DNA from: Pomacea canaliculata
Taxonomy: Eukaryota; Mollusca; Gastropoda; Architaenioglossa; Ampullariidae
Assembly (NCBI RefSeq): GCF_003073045.1
Contig: NC_037592.1
Span: forward strand, 42,899,760 to 42,963,759
Direction: 5' to 3'
DNA length: 64,000 nt
Shown piece by piece: positions 48,990 to 58,938 of the stretch (its first letter is position 1; each line of letters starts with the position of its first letter). The notes under the pieces are model-generated. The model saw only the letters and a program-made list of their open reading frames with translations. It had not been told where the DNA came from and searched no databases. Position numbers and translations under genes: made by a program.

Positions 48990-50838
48990 TTAAAGAGGAA
49001 GGCACCACATGCTTTTGTGGGGGAGTCGGTGTGTTAAGTTTGCAGATCTTTTGAAGCTAGCATTACAAACATTACACTTGTAACGATGACTATCGCTGTG
49101 GGTCAGATGGTGCCTTTGTAAATGTGATGATCTCTTAAAAGCAGCTTTACAAATACTGCAATGGTAAGGCTTGAGGTCACCATGCACCAGTATGTGTCGT
49201 TTCAAATCACTGGGTCGTCTGAAGGCAGCCTTGCATACACCACACAGCTGTGTTTTTACCTCTGTGTGCACCAGCATGTGCTGCGTCAAATGTTTGGAGC
49301 GCTTAAAAGCAGCCTGGCAAAGGTCACACTGGTGACTTTTGACACTGCTGTGGACCAGCATATGATCTTTTAAATCGGAATGAGTTCGAAAAGCAGAACG
49401 ACACTGGCTGCACCGGTGAGTTCTCAAGTCACTGTGAATGGCCATGTGCCTGTTAAGATGCGACACATTTTTGAAAGCAGCTTTGCACACACTGCACTCG
49501 TGATGTCTGCCCTCACTTTGGTTTACCCGATGTTTTAAGCATGGTGAGGATTTTGCAGCAGCTCTGCACACCCTATCCTGGTCACTTTTTTCAGTCTTGT
49601 GCATCACCATATGTCTTTTTAATAATAGTGCAGTTCTGAAAGCAGATTTGCATGAAGTGCACTGATGTGGCTTTTCACTACTATGAATGTACATGTGCCT
49701 TTGCAAAGCAACTGAACTTTTAAAACAAGTCAGGCACACATCACACTGTTGGGTTCTGATTTTCCTGTTAGTTACCATTTGATCATCTATTTCTGACGCT
49801 TGTCTGAATGTGGACCTTGTGCTCACTAGAATGGGAAGTGTTGCTAGTCTTATAAATGCAAGTGTGCTTCTTCACTACAGAAGATCCCGCAGTCATGCAA
49901 ATGCACTCGAGAAAATCTGTGTCTCTTTTTTGACCAAGAGTTACTTGCAAATGACAGTCTTCTTCAGCATGGGATTTCTCACAACTGACATCCAAATCAT
50001 TTTCTGTGTCACTTTCTAAACACTTTATTTCATTTTGGTTGAAATCTGAATTTGCTACATCAATAAAAACATTTAATGTTACTCCATCCATGACCTCAGA
50101 CAAATCACAACAGGTCTGTTGCTGATGCTGGTCACTGTCTCTCAAAATATTCATTCTACACTTTGTGCCACTAATCTTTTGGGCAGTTACTAAGTTTAGG
50201 CACATTGTAACAGCTTCTATCTTGCAACTAGGCACCACTTGCGACAATTGTCGTTGATTATCTTGCTGCTCTAGTGATCCTTCCAGTTTGATATTATCCA
50301 CCTTCATGTATCTATGATTTCCTACTTCCTGTTCCATCTTTATTGCTGTATTAACTTCTTTACAAGAATGTATTTTACTCTTGGATGAAGCTGCAGCTGG
50401 TTGTTCTGTGCTTTCAGCATGTCCTAGGTTTTGCTCCATCTTAACACAGATGTCTTGCAATTTCCTCTCAGTTTTCACAACACTTGCAAACTCTGCATGC
50501 TGTTTCTTATTGTCCGTAAAACTTTGTGTTTCTGTTTTGACCATGTGAAGCCATTCTGGGTTCTCTCCAAGTGCAGGTTTTTCCCCTGACTTGACCTCAG
50601 AGGTGTTTTGAGTGCTAAACTCCAATTTCACAGCACTGCCATGCTTCCATTCATTCGGATTCTCATATTGCTCAATTTTTTGTGTGCAATATCCTTATTG
50701 ACTACATCTAGTTTCAGGCTTCACTACATTAGAAGACCACTCTGAATGGATAGAATGCAAGAAAAGCTTTCTGTCTATTTCACAGACCTCTGAGTCCAAC
50801 ATATCTTGTACTTTGCTGAGTTCTTGAAGTGCTGCCAT
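48990..50838 (-). CDS. C2H2 zinc-finger protein, interrupted
   Basis: No intron is needed: the frame opens at ATG 50838 (MAALQELSKVQDMLDSEV). It meets an in-frame TAA at 50697-50695, continues in the same frame (CTQKIEQYENPNEWKHG) to about 49800, then shifts to a second frame (overlap 49826-49783) that runs to 48990. The N-terminal half is acidic with repeated SUMO-site-like VKTE, VKME, IKME and IKLE. The C-terminal half has seven good C2H2 fingers (for example QCDVCLTCFKSSVALQRHM, HCSICKAAFKRSSHLQRHH) and two degenerate ones (the third, DRVCRAAAKSS, and the last). Linkers are HSDLRTH- or HTEVKTQ-like rather than TGEKP. It is a nuclear DNA-binding protein by family. The breaks mean a sequencing error, a recent pseudogene or an unusual decoding event. 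Confidence 0.8.
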
Positions 50839-50839
50839 T

Positions 50840-51480
50840 GCTGATGTTTGTCAACTTTTTGATAACAGCTGTTGGTTTGACAAGAATATTTGTTGAAGAC
50901 ACCTTACACTTTCACTGTAAAAAAAAAAAATGTTTGTCTGTTTGTATTTTACACTTTAAGATAGAAATTTAAAAGAAGCTCTTGGAAAGTTTTTGCAAGA
51001 AAATATGTTATGCAGTTCAGTTCCCCTTTTGCCATTCTGAATACTGTGTTACCTATCAGAAAGAAACTTGAAATAAATGTTAGAATTCATTATTAATATT
51101 TTAAGATACACATAAAAAGAATCCTATATTTACAACAGAAAACAAAATCGAGATTAAGGATAACGACTGATCTTGCCATGACAATCACAATGCTCTATAA
51201 ACTGTGGCAGTAATGATTGTGAATTTTATTTGTTCATTTACAACGACCAAGTTCCGCGGTTACTGATATTCTCGGTAAACACCGTTTCTATCTCATAACA
51301 CGTCAAAGTGTTCTATAATATATATATAAACTCGATGACTCGGATCCTGCTATTGCAATAAGACTACATGTATAACTTTTCCGATTCCTCACGTGTATGC
51401 GCGTCCCTTTGTTGTTCACCACTCGCCCTGTAGGGGAGGTAACTCTCGTGACTCGCGCCTTGTATTGCCGGTGCTGTCCC
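50840..51480. other. Upstream region of the zinc-finger gene
   Basis: AT-rich, including a poly-A/T run near 50918-50930. Probably contains the zinc-finger gene's 5' UTR and promoter, but no element is clear. Confidence 0.4.
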
Positions 51481-51484
51481 CTGG

Positions 51485-51665
51485 GCCGCGCGCTGTGGTG
51501 CAGCGCTTAGCCTCTATCACTAGTACACTGAGGGTTTGTTGTCTTGGATTCAGCTCTCGTCTCGGATGGTTGCTCTTTCTCTGCGTGTGGCATCTGTTCA
51601 CAGAGCTGACTGCCTTGGCGTGATATCAAAGCGTTACTTGCCGCCGTTACCGGCTCGGTGTACAA
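51485..51665 (+). mobile_element. tRNA-derived SINE, copy 3 (diverged)
   Basis: Shares the order of blocks with copies 1 and 2: gtgcagcgcttagcc (A-box region), gattcagctctcgtctcgg (B-box region), gtggcatctgttcacagagc and tgactgccttggcgtgat. More diverged than the other two; no target duplication resolved. Confidence 0.75.
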
Positions 51666-51719
51666 TAATCGTCTCCCCTCTCCCCGTCCTTTCCCTGGGA
51701 CGTATAAACCTCATCACGA

Positions 51720-51900
51720 ACTTCTTTACACGGAAGTGCAGAGGTTAAAACACTCGCTTGTTATCACTGCAGTGAGGGGCTTAGATATCGTCTCGGGACA
51801 CTCTCTGTATGTGACATCTGTTCACATAGCTGGGCATCGAGGTTTTCTCCAGGCTACACCGGTTTCCTCCCCACTCTCCCCCCCCCCCAATAGTGCAAAA
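51720..51900 (+). mobile_element. Second SINE type, tRNA-headed
   Basis: Begins gcagaggttaaaacactcgc and has ttatcactgcagtgaggggc, gtgacatctgttcacatagc and gttttctccaggctacaccg, then a C-rich end and caatagtgcaaaa. It shares the middle block (gtgacatctgttcaca) with copy 3 just upstream but has a different 3' part, the ggtttcctccc block widespread in mollusc genomes. Confidence 0.65.
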
Positions 51901-52243
51901 ATCACCTCAAGGTGCAACCAAAGATGCCACATCTAGAATAAGGTCGACACATTCGAACTCGGACCTCAATGGGAATCGTTGTAAGGGGGGTACAAAAGAG
52001 TGTTTTACCAATAGTCTCGCCATCGAGGATTTACTTCCCTCCAGATCTTTCGCTCCTGGATACACTCTTGACAACCTCTTTATTAAGACAGTAGCAATTG
52101 GAGTGCGTGACACTGGTTAAGATTTTTTTCGATCATGAAAAATAAAAATTGAAAAAATATGTGATGCAAATATGCTAAAGGCAACATATCCGATGTAATT
52201 GAAGAAATGGAGGAACAGTTAGTGAACTTGGATTTGCCTACAT

Positions 52244-52677
52244 CAGGGATGTCCAACCTACGACGCGGTGCCATCCGGCCTGCGAAACTTCTGCCCACAG
52301 TGCAGGAAATCGGCATGTTAGTAAAAAAAAAAAAAAAAAAGACCTAAAAAAACGAAGAAAAGGGAAGACGAAGTATTTATCCCTACGTAGGGGTGTCTCT
52401 CAATCTTTTTTTCGATGGACGAACATTTCGATTCAGTGCTCCGACTTGGTGTCTCTACGATGCAGCCGGACATTCAGAAGTTGGTTTCGTGAAAACAACT
52501 TCAAATATCCCACTAATTACTACATAATTAATGGTAAGTACAACTTGTTTCTAATAAAAATGGTATCTGCTCTATTTTTTTTTTGTTTTTTTTTTGTATT
52601 TTTGCGATGAAGCGGCCCGTGACGCACATGTCGGAAATGTGTATGGCCCGCAGGCCGAAAAAGGTTGGGCATCACTG
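52244..52677. mobile_element. hAT-type MITE with perfect target duplication
   Basis: The left end cagggatgtccaacct and the inverted right end cagtgatgcccaacct are terminal inverted repeats with two differences. The 8-bp target duplication gcctacat is exact at 52236-52243 and 52678-52685. Subterminal sequences (ccggcctgcg near the left, cccgcaggccg near the right) are also inverted. Length 434 bp with no transposase frame, so non-autonomous. Internal T-rich runs (52577-52605) and an A run (52322-52340) are present. Confidence 0.92.
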
Positions 52678-52689
52678 GCCTACATCATT

Positions 52690-55600
52690 CAAGATTCATA
52701 TCTTTTATATGGGATATATATTTCCCCAATTTGTAAAAATTTAGTCACCAGTATTCATTAAGGATACAATTCTTGAGATCACGCAGTTTAGAACAGCAAA
52801 GTTAGAGAGTTTGCACCTCTTGAGTACGCATCTCAACATTAGGAAGTGTCTGAGACTGTCTCGCAGTCTGACCTTTCATACAAGTTTATAAGATGACCCA
52901 TGGTTTATCCTGCATCAATACCGAAATGTGCCTGCCTCCTGCGCGCCATTAGCTGAAGCTCAGGAAACACAGGAATGGAGAAGGGCGCGCACACTTCCTT
53001 GAAGACAGGGTTGTCTGTGAGTTATTGGTCACGATCTTACACACACACCCGCCATGATCTGTACTGGGTGTTAGGTCACAGCCAATAGTTGTAGCCTGCT
53101 CCACCCGGTCAAATCGGACTTTCTGGGTGGCGCTCCCTCGCAGGACAATGACTGAGTACATAAGTATACTCTGGATCACCGTTTGTCATTGTCTCAGCTG
53201 CGGCCGTTCAAGATAGAGGTTTCTAGAAAGCAAGTGGTCTACGTGATATTTTGATCTCACCTTTTGATGAGAGGAGCTTCTACGGGGCTTCTTTTCCTGC
53301 TCCTTTTATTATTAGAGTGGAATCACTCAGTCGTGCTGTTGACTGTCTGCGTGTAACGGTGTAAGATGGCGTCACACACAGTGAGAGACTCTCGCCCCGT
53401 CAGCAACAACTTTGAAAGTTTTCTCTCTCACTTATCTCTGCATGTGTGATTGGTGCGTTCGTGTGGGGGCGGGGAGGGCTGGAGGGTGGTACTTTACCTG
53501 TCACCAAATCGAGTCCCAACTAAAGATAGGATTTTGTGCAACCTTTCAGTTTTAATGACGAGCCCGTTGCCTTATTTGATGGCACTAGTGAGCCCCGTAG
53601 TGGATCTGATTTGGTCAGTACAAGCCGGTCGTTCTATCCGTAATGAACTTTGGCCTCTGATCTTTTTAATTGTCTGTTGGTATTGTTTATTTGTTGTTTG
53701 CTTTTTAATCCGTAAGGGAAAACATAATGAAGAAACAGTTATAACACAAGCACATAGGTAAAAGTCAAAGGTCCGATTCCTGTTGACTGACTCATTGCAG
53801 CAGATGTTGTAACACCTGTCCATGCACTACTAGCGGACGTGCATTTAATATTGTGCACGGTTCAATGGTGTGTTTAATATTGCTAATATTGCAGTGCCTC
53901 GCTTGATGTTGCATATACTGCAATGCTGCGTTTAATAGTGACTTGGTCTAAGTCCATGCCATCTTTTTACATTGTTGAACGCGTGACATGTGTGAGAAGC
54001 GAATCACTACCGTTCAGTCGGTTAACTACGTCACACCACCGACAGCAACCGTGAGGTCAGGTCAGTTGACTAAATGCCATGATGGGGATACCATCGTAGA
54101 ATACTTGAAAATATTGCATATTTTAAATTCTGATTTCACGTTACGACGCAGATTGTTGGCCTTGAATTCTCACCTGCAAACTGGTAAAACACCTAGCGTC
54201 TTGAAAGTACGTAGGCTCGCTGTCATGGCAACGCCTCGTTCACGAGAGCTGAGAGATCTCCCATCGATCTCCAGTGACGTCAGAGGTTACAGGTGAGGTA
54301 GACCAGTGACGTCAGAGGTTACAGGTTAGGTAGACCAACGTGTGCCCACCCAGGCCTGACGAGAGGTGTCTGATGTACCCGGGCCCTCGGCTGTCAAGGG
54401 GGTCCGGCTTTGGTCAATGATGTTTTTTTTCTCCTTTCTTTCTTTTTCATTACAGGGAAAGGTTGACGGAACATTGCTCACTCTGTGGATTTGTTTCCTA
54501 TGTCACACTACAGTTTGATCCCTACCCTTATTTTTCCTCATGTACTAAGCACTCAGGTGTAAACAAATCAATGTTCAAGTAGTGATGAACATCCTAGTGC
54601 ACTTGTCCTAGTGTTCGCAGTCTATCTTATGCTACTGAATGAAGTGTAGATGTTGACAATCGAACTGTAAACATATTAGCATATGTGGGAACATAATTTA
54701 CGATTACAAGGACAAGGGGCCCGGAGAGATCGTCTACCCGGGGCCCGTGCTCGCACTCGGCGGCCCTGTGCCCACCTGCTTCTCCCCCGCTGAAAAAAAA
54801 GTGTATAAAAACAACAACAACAACAACAACAACACAACAACAACAACAACAACAACAGCGCATTTTGATGACAAATGACAAGTGCAATGCTGGCAAGAAC
54901 TTTGAGTTTCGTTTTATGTTTGACTCGGTGCCCAACGGATCAATGATGCATCAAACTTTCTGTCAACGACCTGTTATTGAACCAAGCGTGTTGCCATGTC
55001 TGTCAGGTGTTGCCATGCATTTTGCTCAAGGTGTTGTCAGCAGCGGACTGCGCATGCGTGGAGCGTCTAGAGAGCGCGACAGTGCGCGTGCCCCGTGTTG
55101 TGGCTCCATCGACCAGGGTGGAGAGGGTGGTGTGGTGGTGGAGGTAGAGTTGGGTGGGGCCACAGCCAGCGTGTACAGCAGCATTGTCAGCGTTCACACG
55201 CCAGCCTCACCTGAGTGCAGCCAGCCGCCTGCTACCTTCGAGCGCGGGGCCCTGCATCGACCACTAACCTACTTTAGTTGGCGATCGGGAGGGACTCGAC
55301 CGAGTGAACACATGGACTGAACGGCTCGACATGGCAGTGGCTGGGTCGGGCAGTGTCCCTCCCACACCACCACCACCACACCACCGTGTTTGAGGATGCA
55401 ATGCGACTGACGGCCACGATCAAGCGAGAGGTAATCAGGCTGTCTTGTGCTTTCCATCAGCAGCTGTCAGTGATAGGAGGGTAGTGGGACTGTCATGTGT
55501 CAGTCAGTCATGTGTTCAGCCACTGACACAGACGAGTTTGACCAACATGTGACGTATGTGTCACACTAGGCACGAGGACTGTCATCTTTGCCAGGTAAAC

Positions 55601-57219
55601 ATTTTCTCCAGGATGCTTTGCTCGCTTCTTATGCTTGTCATTCGCTTTCAGTGCTTATTCCATCGCACGAAATGCTGCAGCAGCTGTGTGTCAAACGGAT
55701 GTCACAGCTGTAAAGTACACACAACACAATTCAACATAGGTGGGCAGTGTCAAAGGTCACTTCACACACATTACAGAGAGGTACAGAAACAACCTACATG
55801 TGAACTGAGACTGGGTGGTAATCTGTCACTGGGTTTATTACAGCGGATTGTGTGTAGTCTGGTTTAGGACCCAACAACAAGCGCGACATGTTCTGGTCAC
55901 TACATGTGTGTGTCGCGCGTGTGTGCTTTGACAGTGAGTTCCGCAACTCAAGAAATATGAAAATTCTGTCAACAACAAAAACATTATGTTTAGAATTGTT
56001 TCTAATAAAACTCGAAAGGTTTATTTTCTTTATCGTGAAGATGCTGACTTTTACAATTTGGAAGCTGATTAACTTAATTGTTTAATCACAAGAGTCAGTC
56101 TGTTCAACAACAGCCATTCCGCTCTTTTAATAGGAAGTTCTTTGTGTGTCTCTCTTTCTCAAACATTTTTCTGACATCTCCGCGGTACTCGACAGTATGG
56201 TGTGTACATGTTTGTGGTTGCTGGTTTGTGTACACACTTGTCGATCATCTGTTGCGTGATGTCGGCTGTTGTCGCTCAGTGAGCAAAGCAAAGTGCCTGT
56301 CCAGTGAGTCACACGTGACTCAACACTTCTGTCATGTCTTCATCGTTGTTATTAGCTTCTGGTGTAATTTATGACATTGGAAAAGGTCAAATTTGTCACC
56401 GTGATGTTTGATAAAGTGGACTAAGCTGTCACCTCGATGTCTTGCAGTCTGTAGGTTGGTAATGAGCGCCATGTTGTGTGACGAATGCATCCGTCAATGT
56501 TCGATTCTTGGCGTGGATCCTGCTGGTGATGTTACAGAGTCGATTGTTGTCGCTAGGGTAGCAGGAAGAAAGCCATCAGTAGGTGCATGCGAGTGAACAA
56601 TGGCGGCTGGTGTCTGCAGCTGACAATGAACCCACCCAGCGCGTGACGTGGCTCCCTGCTCCCAGGATTCCCAGGATTCAAGTGTAAGGCCACACGAACA
56701 GGATTTTCCTACATGCTTGATGATATCAGTGGGTGACATAGCAGTCCACGGCGCCTGATCAGCAGTTTACAGTCACCTTGTTTGGACACAGTGACGAGAG
56801 TCCGAGGGTAATCTCTCCACCCACGGTTCCCACTCCTCGGGTAGACTGACTGCTCAGTCCCTGGGCTTCAGGTAGTGATGGTAAACAAGTGACCTCTTAT
56901 GTTGGGGTGGGAGTGGAAATGATGAAAACTATACCCTCCCCACCCCCGACAGACATGAAGGTGTGTTTGTCCGACTGTTGACAGGGCGACGAGACTTAAC
57001 CGTAAAGTTCTCACCTGACTGATCCCACCTAGGTCGAGTAGTGGTCACTTCCCACAATCCACCAGTTGTCATTGTGTCCTTCCCCACCCCGTTTTTTTCT
57101 CACCAGAGAGAAAGAGCGATCCCCATCCCACCCCGTCTGTTCTACCCCAGCCATCAGATAGAAAGACAAGCCACTTTGAGTGAAGGTTTGTATGTTGTCT
57201 GTCTGCCTGCCTGCCTGCC

Positions 57220-57252
<33 letters not shown>

Positions 57253-57680
57253 TGCCTCTGAATTGATGCAGGCGAGAACAGATCGAGGACTTTCTGAAAA
57301 AGTTGTTAGAGGAAGGCAAGTCAGGAGACGTGTACGGCCATGTTGAAAGCTGTAACACACAGTTACAACAAATTGTCAAGTATTTGATTATCTTTGACAT
57401 TTGTCTTTATGCAACAGCCATGTCAACCTGTGCCTATTTATAGCCACAACCGGGGTTTCATTAAGGAAACTCGCCAGAACATTTGGGTTACAGAACTCTG
57501 AGGTCACACATGTATTTAATTTGACATGTACAAGCGGTCTTCCTTCTATTTCGCCCTCAGCCAGCCATGTTTTATTGTTATTACTGCCTTCATTATTGAA
57601 GATACCAGTTGGCTAGCAGTCTGTTCTCAAGATGTAACTCTTCTTCCATTACTGTCATTTTGATTACACGTCTTTGAGTT
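52690..57680. other. Long spacer, no gene assigned
   Basis: Mostly unique sequence. Recognisable bits: a 35-bp duplication at 54270-54335 (accagtgacgtcagaggtta), (CAA)n at 54810-54857, (CTGT/CTGC)n at 57193-57252, and a CpG-rich stretch 55000-55330. The CpG-rich stretch stays open for 151 codons on the plus strand (54865-55320) but resembles no protein. It could be the promoter or a non-coding first exon of the membrane-protein gene starting at 58.9 kb, with a possible donor at 55431. Confidence 0.4.
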
Positions 57681-57689
57681 GTCACAGTA

Positions 57690-58065
57690 ACTGTATTACG
57701 ACTGTTGGAAGCTTAGGGCAAGGTGTGGGGTCACAGTGTATTACGACTGTTGGAAACTTAGGGCAAGGTGTGGGGTCACAGTAACTGTATAACGACTGTT
57801 GGAAGCTTAGGGCAAGGTGTGGGGTCACAGTGTATTACGACTGTTGGAAGCTTAGGGCAAGGTGTGGGGTCACAGTGTATTACGACTGTTGGAAACTTAG
57901 GGCATGGTGTGGGGTCACAGTGTATTACGACTGTTGGAAACTTAGGGCAAGGTGTGGGGTCACAGTGTATACGGACTGTTGGGAAGCTTGAGGGCAGGTG
58001 TGGGTCACAGTGTATTACGACTGTTGGAAGCTTGGGGCAAGGTGTGGGGTCACAGTGTAATAGTC
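57690..58065. repeat. Minisatellite, ~45-bp unit
   Basis: About eight copies with tgtattacgactgttggaag, cttagggcaaggtgtgggg and tcacag. The seventh copy is damaged. A cag follows at its right end (58081-58083), opening a stretch with clean composition to 58318, but no frame there is recognisable. Confidence 0.93.
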
Positions 58066-58868
58066 TTTGCTTGTGCTGTGCAGGTCACCAAGTCGCCGGT
58101 CGTCTGCTGCTGTCTCTACCGCAAGTCTTGCCCTCCAGTGGCTCACCACACTCCTCGGCTTCCGACTGCTCATCCTGCGCATGACGTCAGAGTTCAGTTA
58201 TGAACCGTCTGTTGTCTCGAGATCGAGGCTCAGCGACACCGCCATATTGAAGTACAGCCGGAAGTTGTCTGGTGGTCTGATTGTGCGGGTGAAGACAGCA
58301 CCTTTCAGCTTTCAATAGACTGTAGCTGTCTTCTGTCTGCCGGCGATGTCGCCCTAGCTGACCAGAAAGGCATCAGAAGCTGGAGTCTGTCGTGGGCCTT
58401 TGCGAGATGGAAACTCTTGACGGGACTGACGCCATTCTCATCAAGCATGCTGGATAGAAGAGACACGTGACAGTTGGTAGGAAAGTGACAAATGATGATG
58501 GAGGTCTCACAACAAACGTTTTTCCTTTTAAGAAAACTATCCATTCATGTTCTTGTGGATAATAAACGTTAACATCACCAGATATTATCTTGATGCCCTA
58601 CTGGTCCATCCCCACCATGACGTCACTAGCAGGGCTCGTGCTTTATCGCGAGATCTCCTACGACTACCAGCAGCGGACTTTCCGCAGAGAGGACGAGATT
58701 GACGACGAGCCCCTGTAGCTGTTTGTGGATTCTGACAAGTATTAAGATCGTTATTTAATAACAAGAGTGTAGACAAGTGCAGCACCACCACCAGCACCAG
58801 CACCACCCTGCGTGACGGGTTCCTCGTTCAAGTCATCATTTTCATTATACCTTCATCTATCTCTTCAG
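58066..58868. other. Unique stretch upstream of the four-TM gene, undecided
   Basis: 58084-58318 is open in one plus frame (LALQWLTTLLGFRLLILRM, ending in a stop at 58316-58318) after a possible acceptor, and a second frame there is also open. Neither matches a family I know. 58580-58810 has two opposing open frames of the same quality. I make no coding call. Confidence 0.35.
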
Positions 58869-58875
58869 AGACGAC

Positions 58876-58917
58876 ATGTGAAAACACTTTTCACCAGAAT
58901 CGTGCATGGACATATAG
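58876..58917 (+). promoter_or_regulatory. Two minimal upstream ORFs in the leader of the four-TM gene
   Basis: Within the presumed 5' leader (exon from 58869 after a ctcttcag acceptor) lie an ATG directly followed by TGA (58876-58881) and a four-codon frame ATG GAC ATA TAG (58906-58917). The main ATG at 58939 follows, in a strong context (accATGg). Start-stop elements of this type can hold back ribosomes. Confidence 0.5.
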
Positions 58918-58938
58918 CCCAGGGTCATCGCGGTTACC

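Noticed and set aside
54865-55320. 151-codon plus frame in CpG-rich sequence
   Set aside because: Low stop density is explained by base composition; no motif, signal peptide or splice evidence. Left as a possible promoter or non-coding exon.
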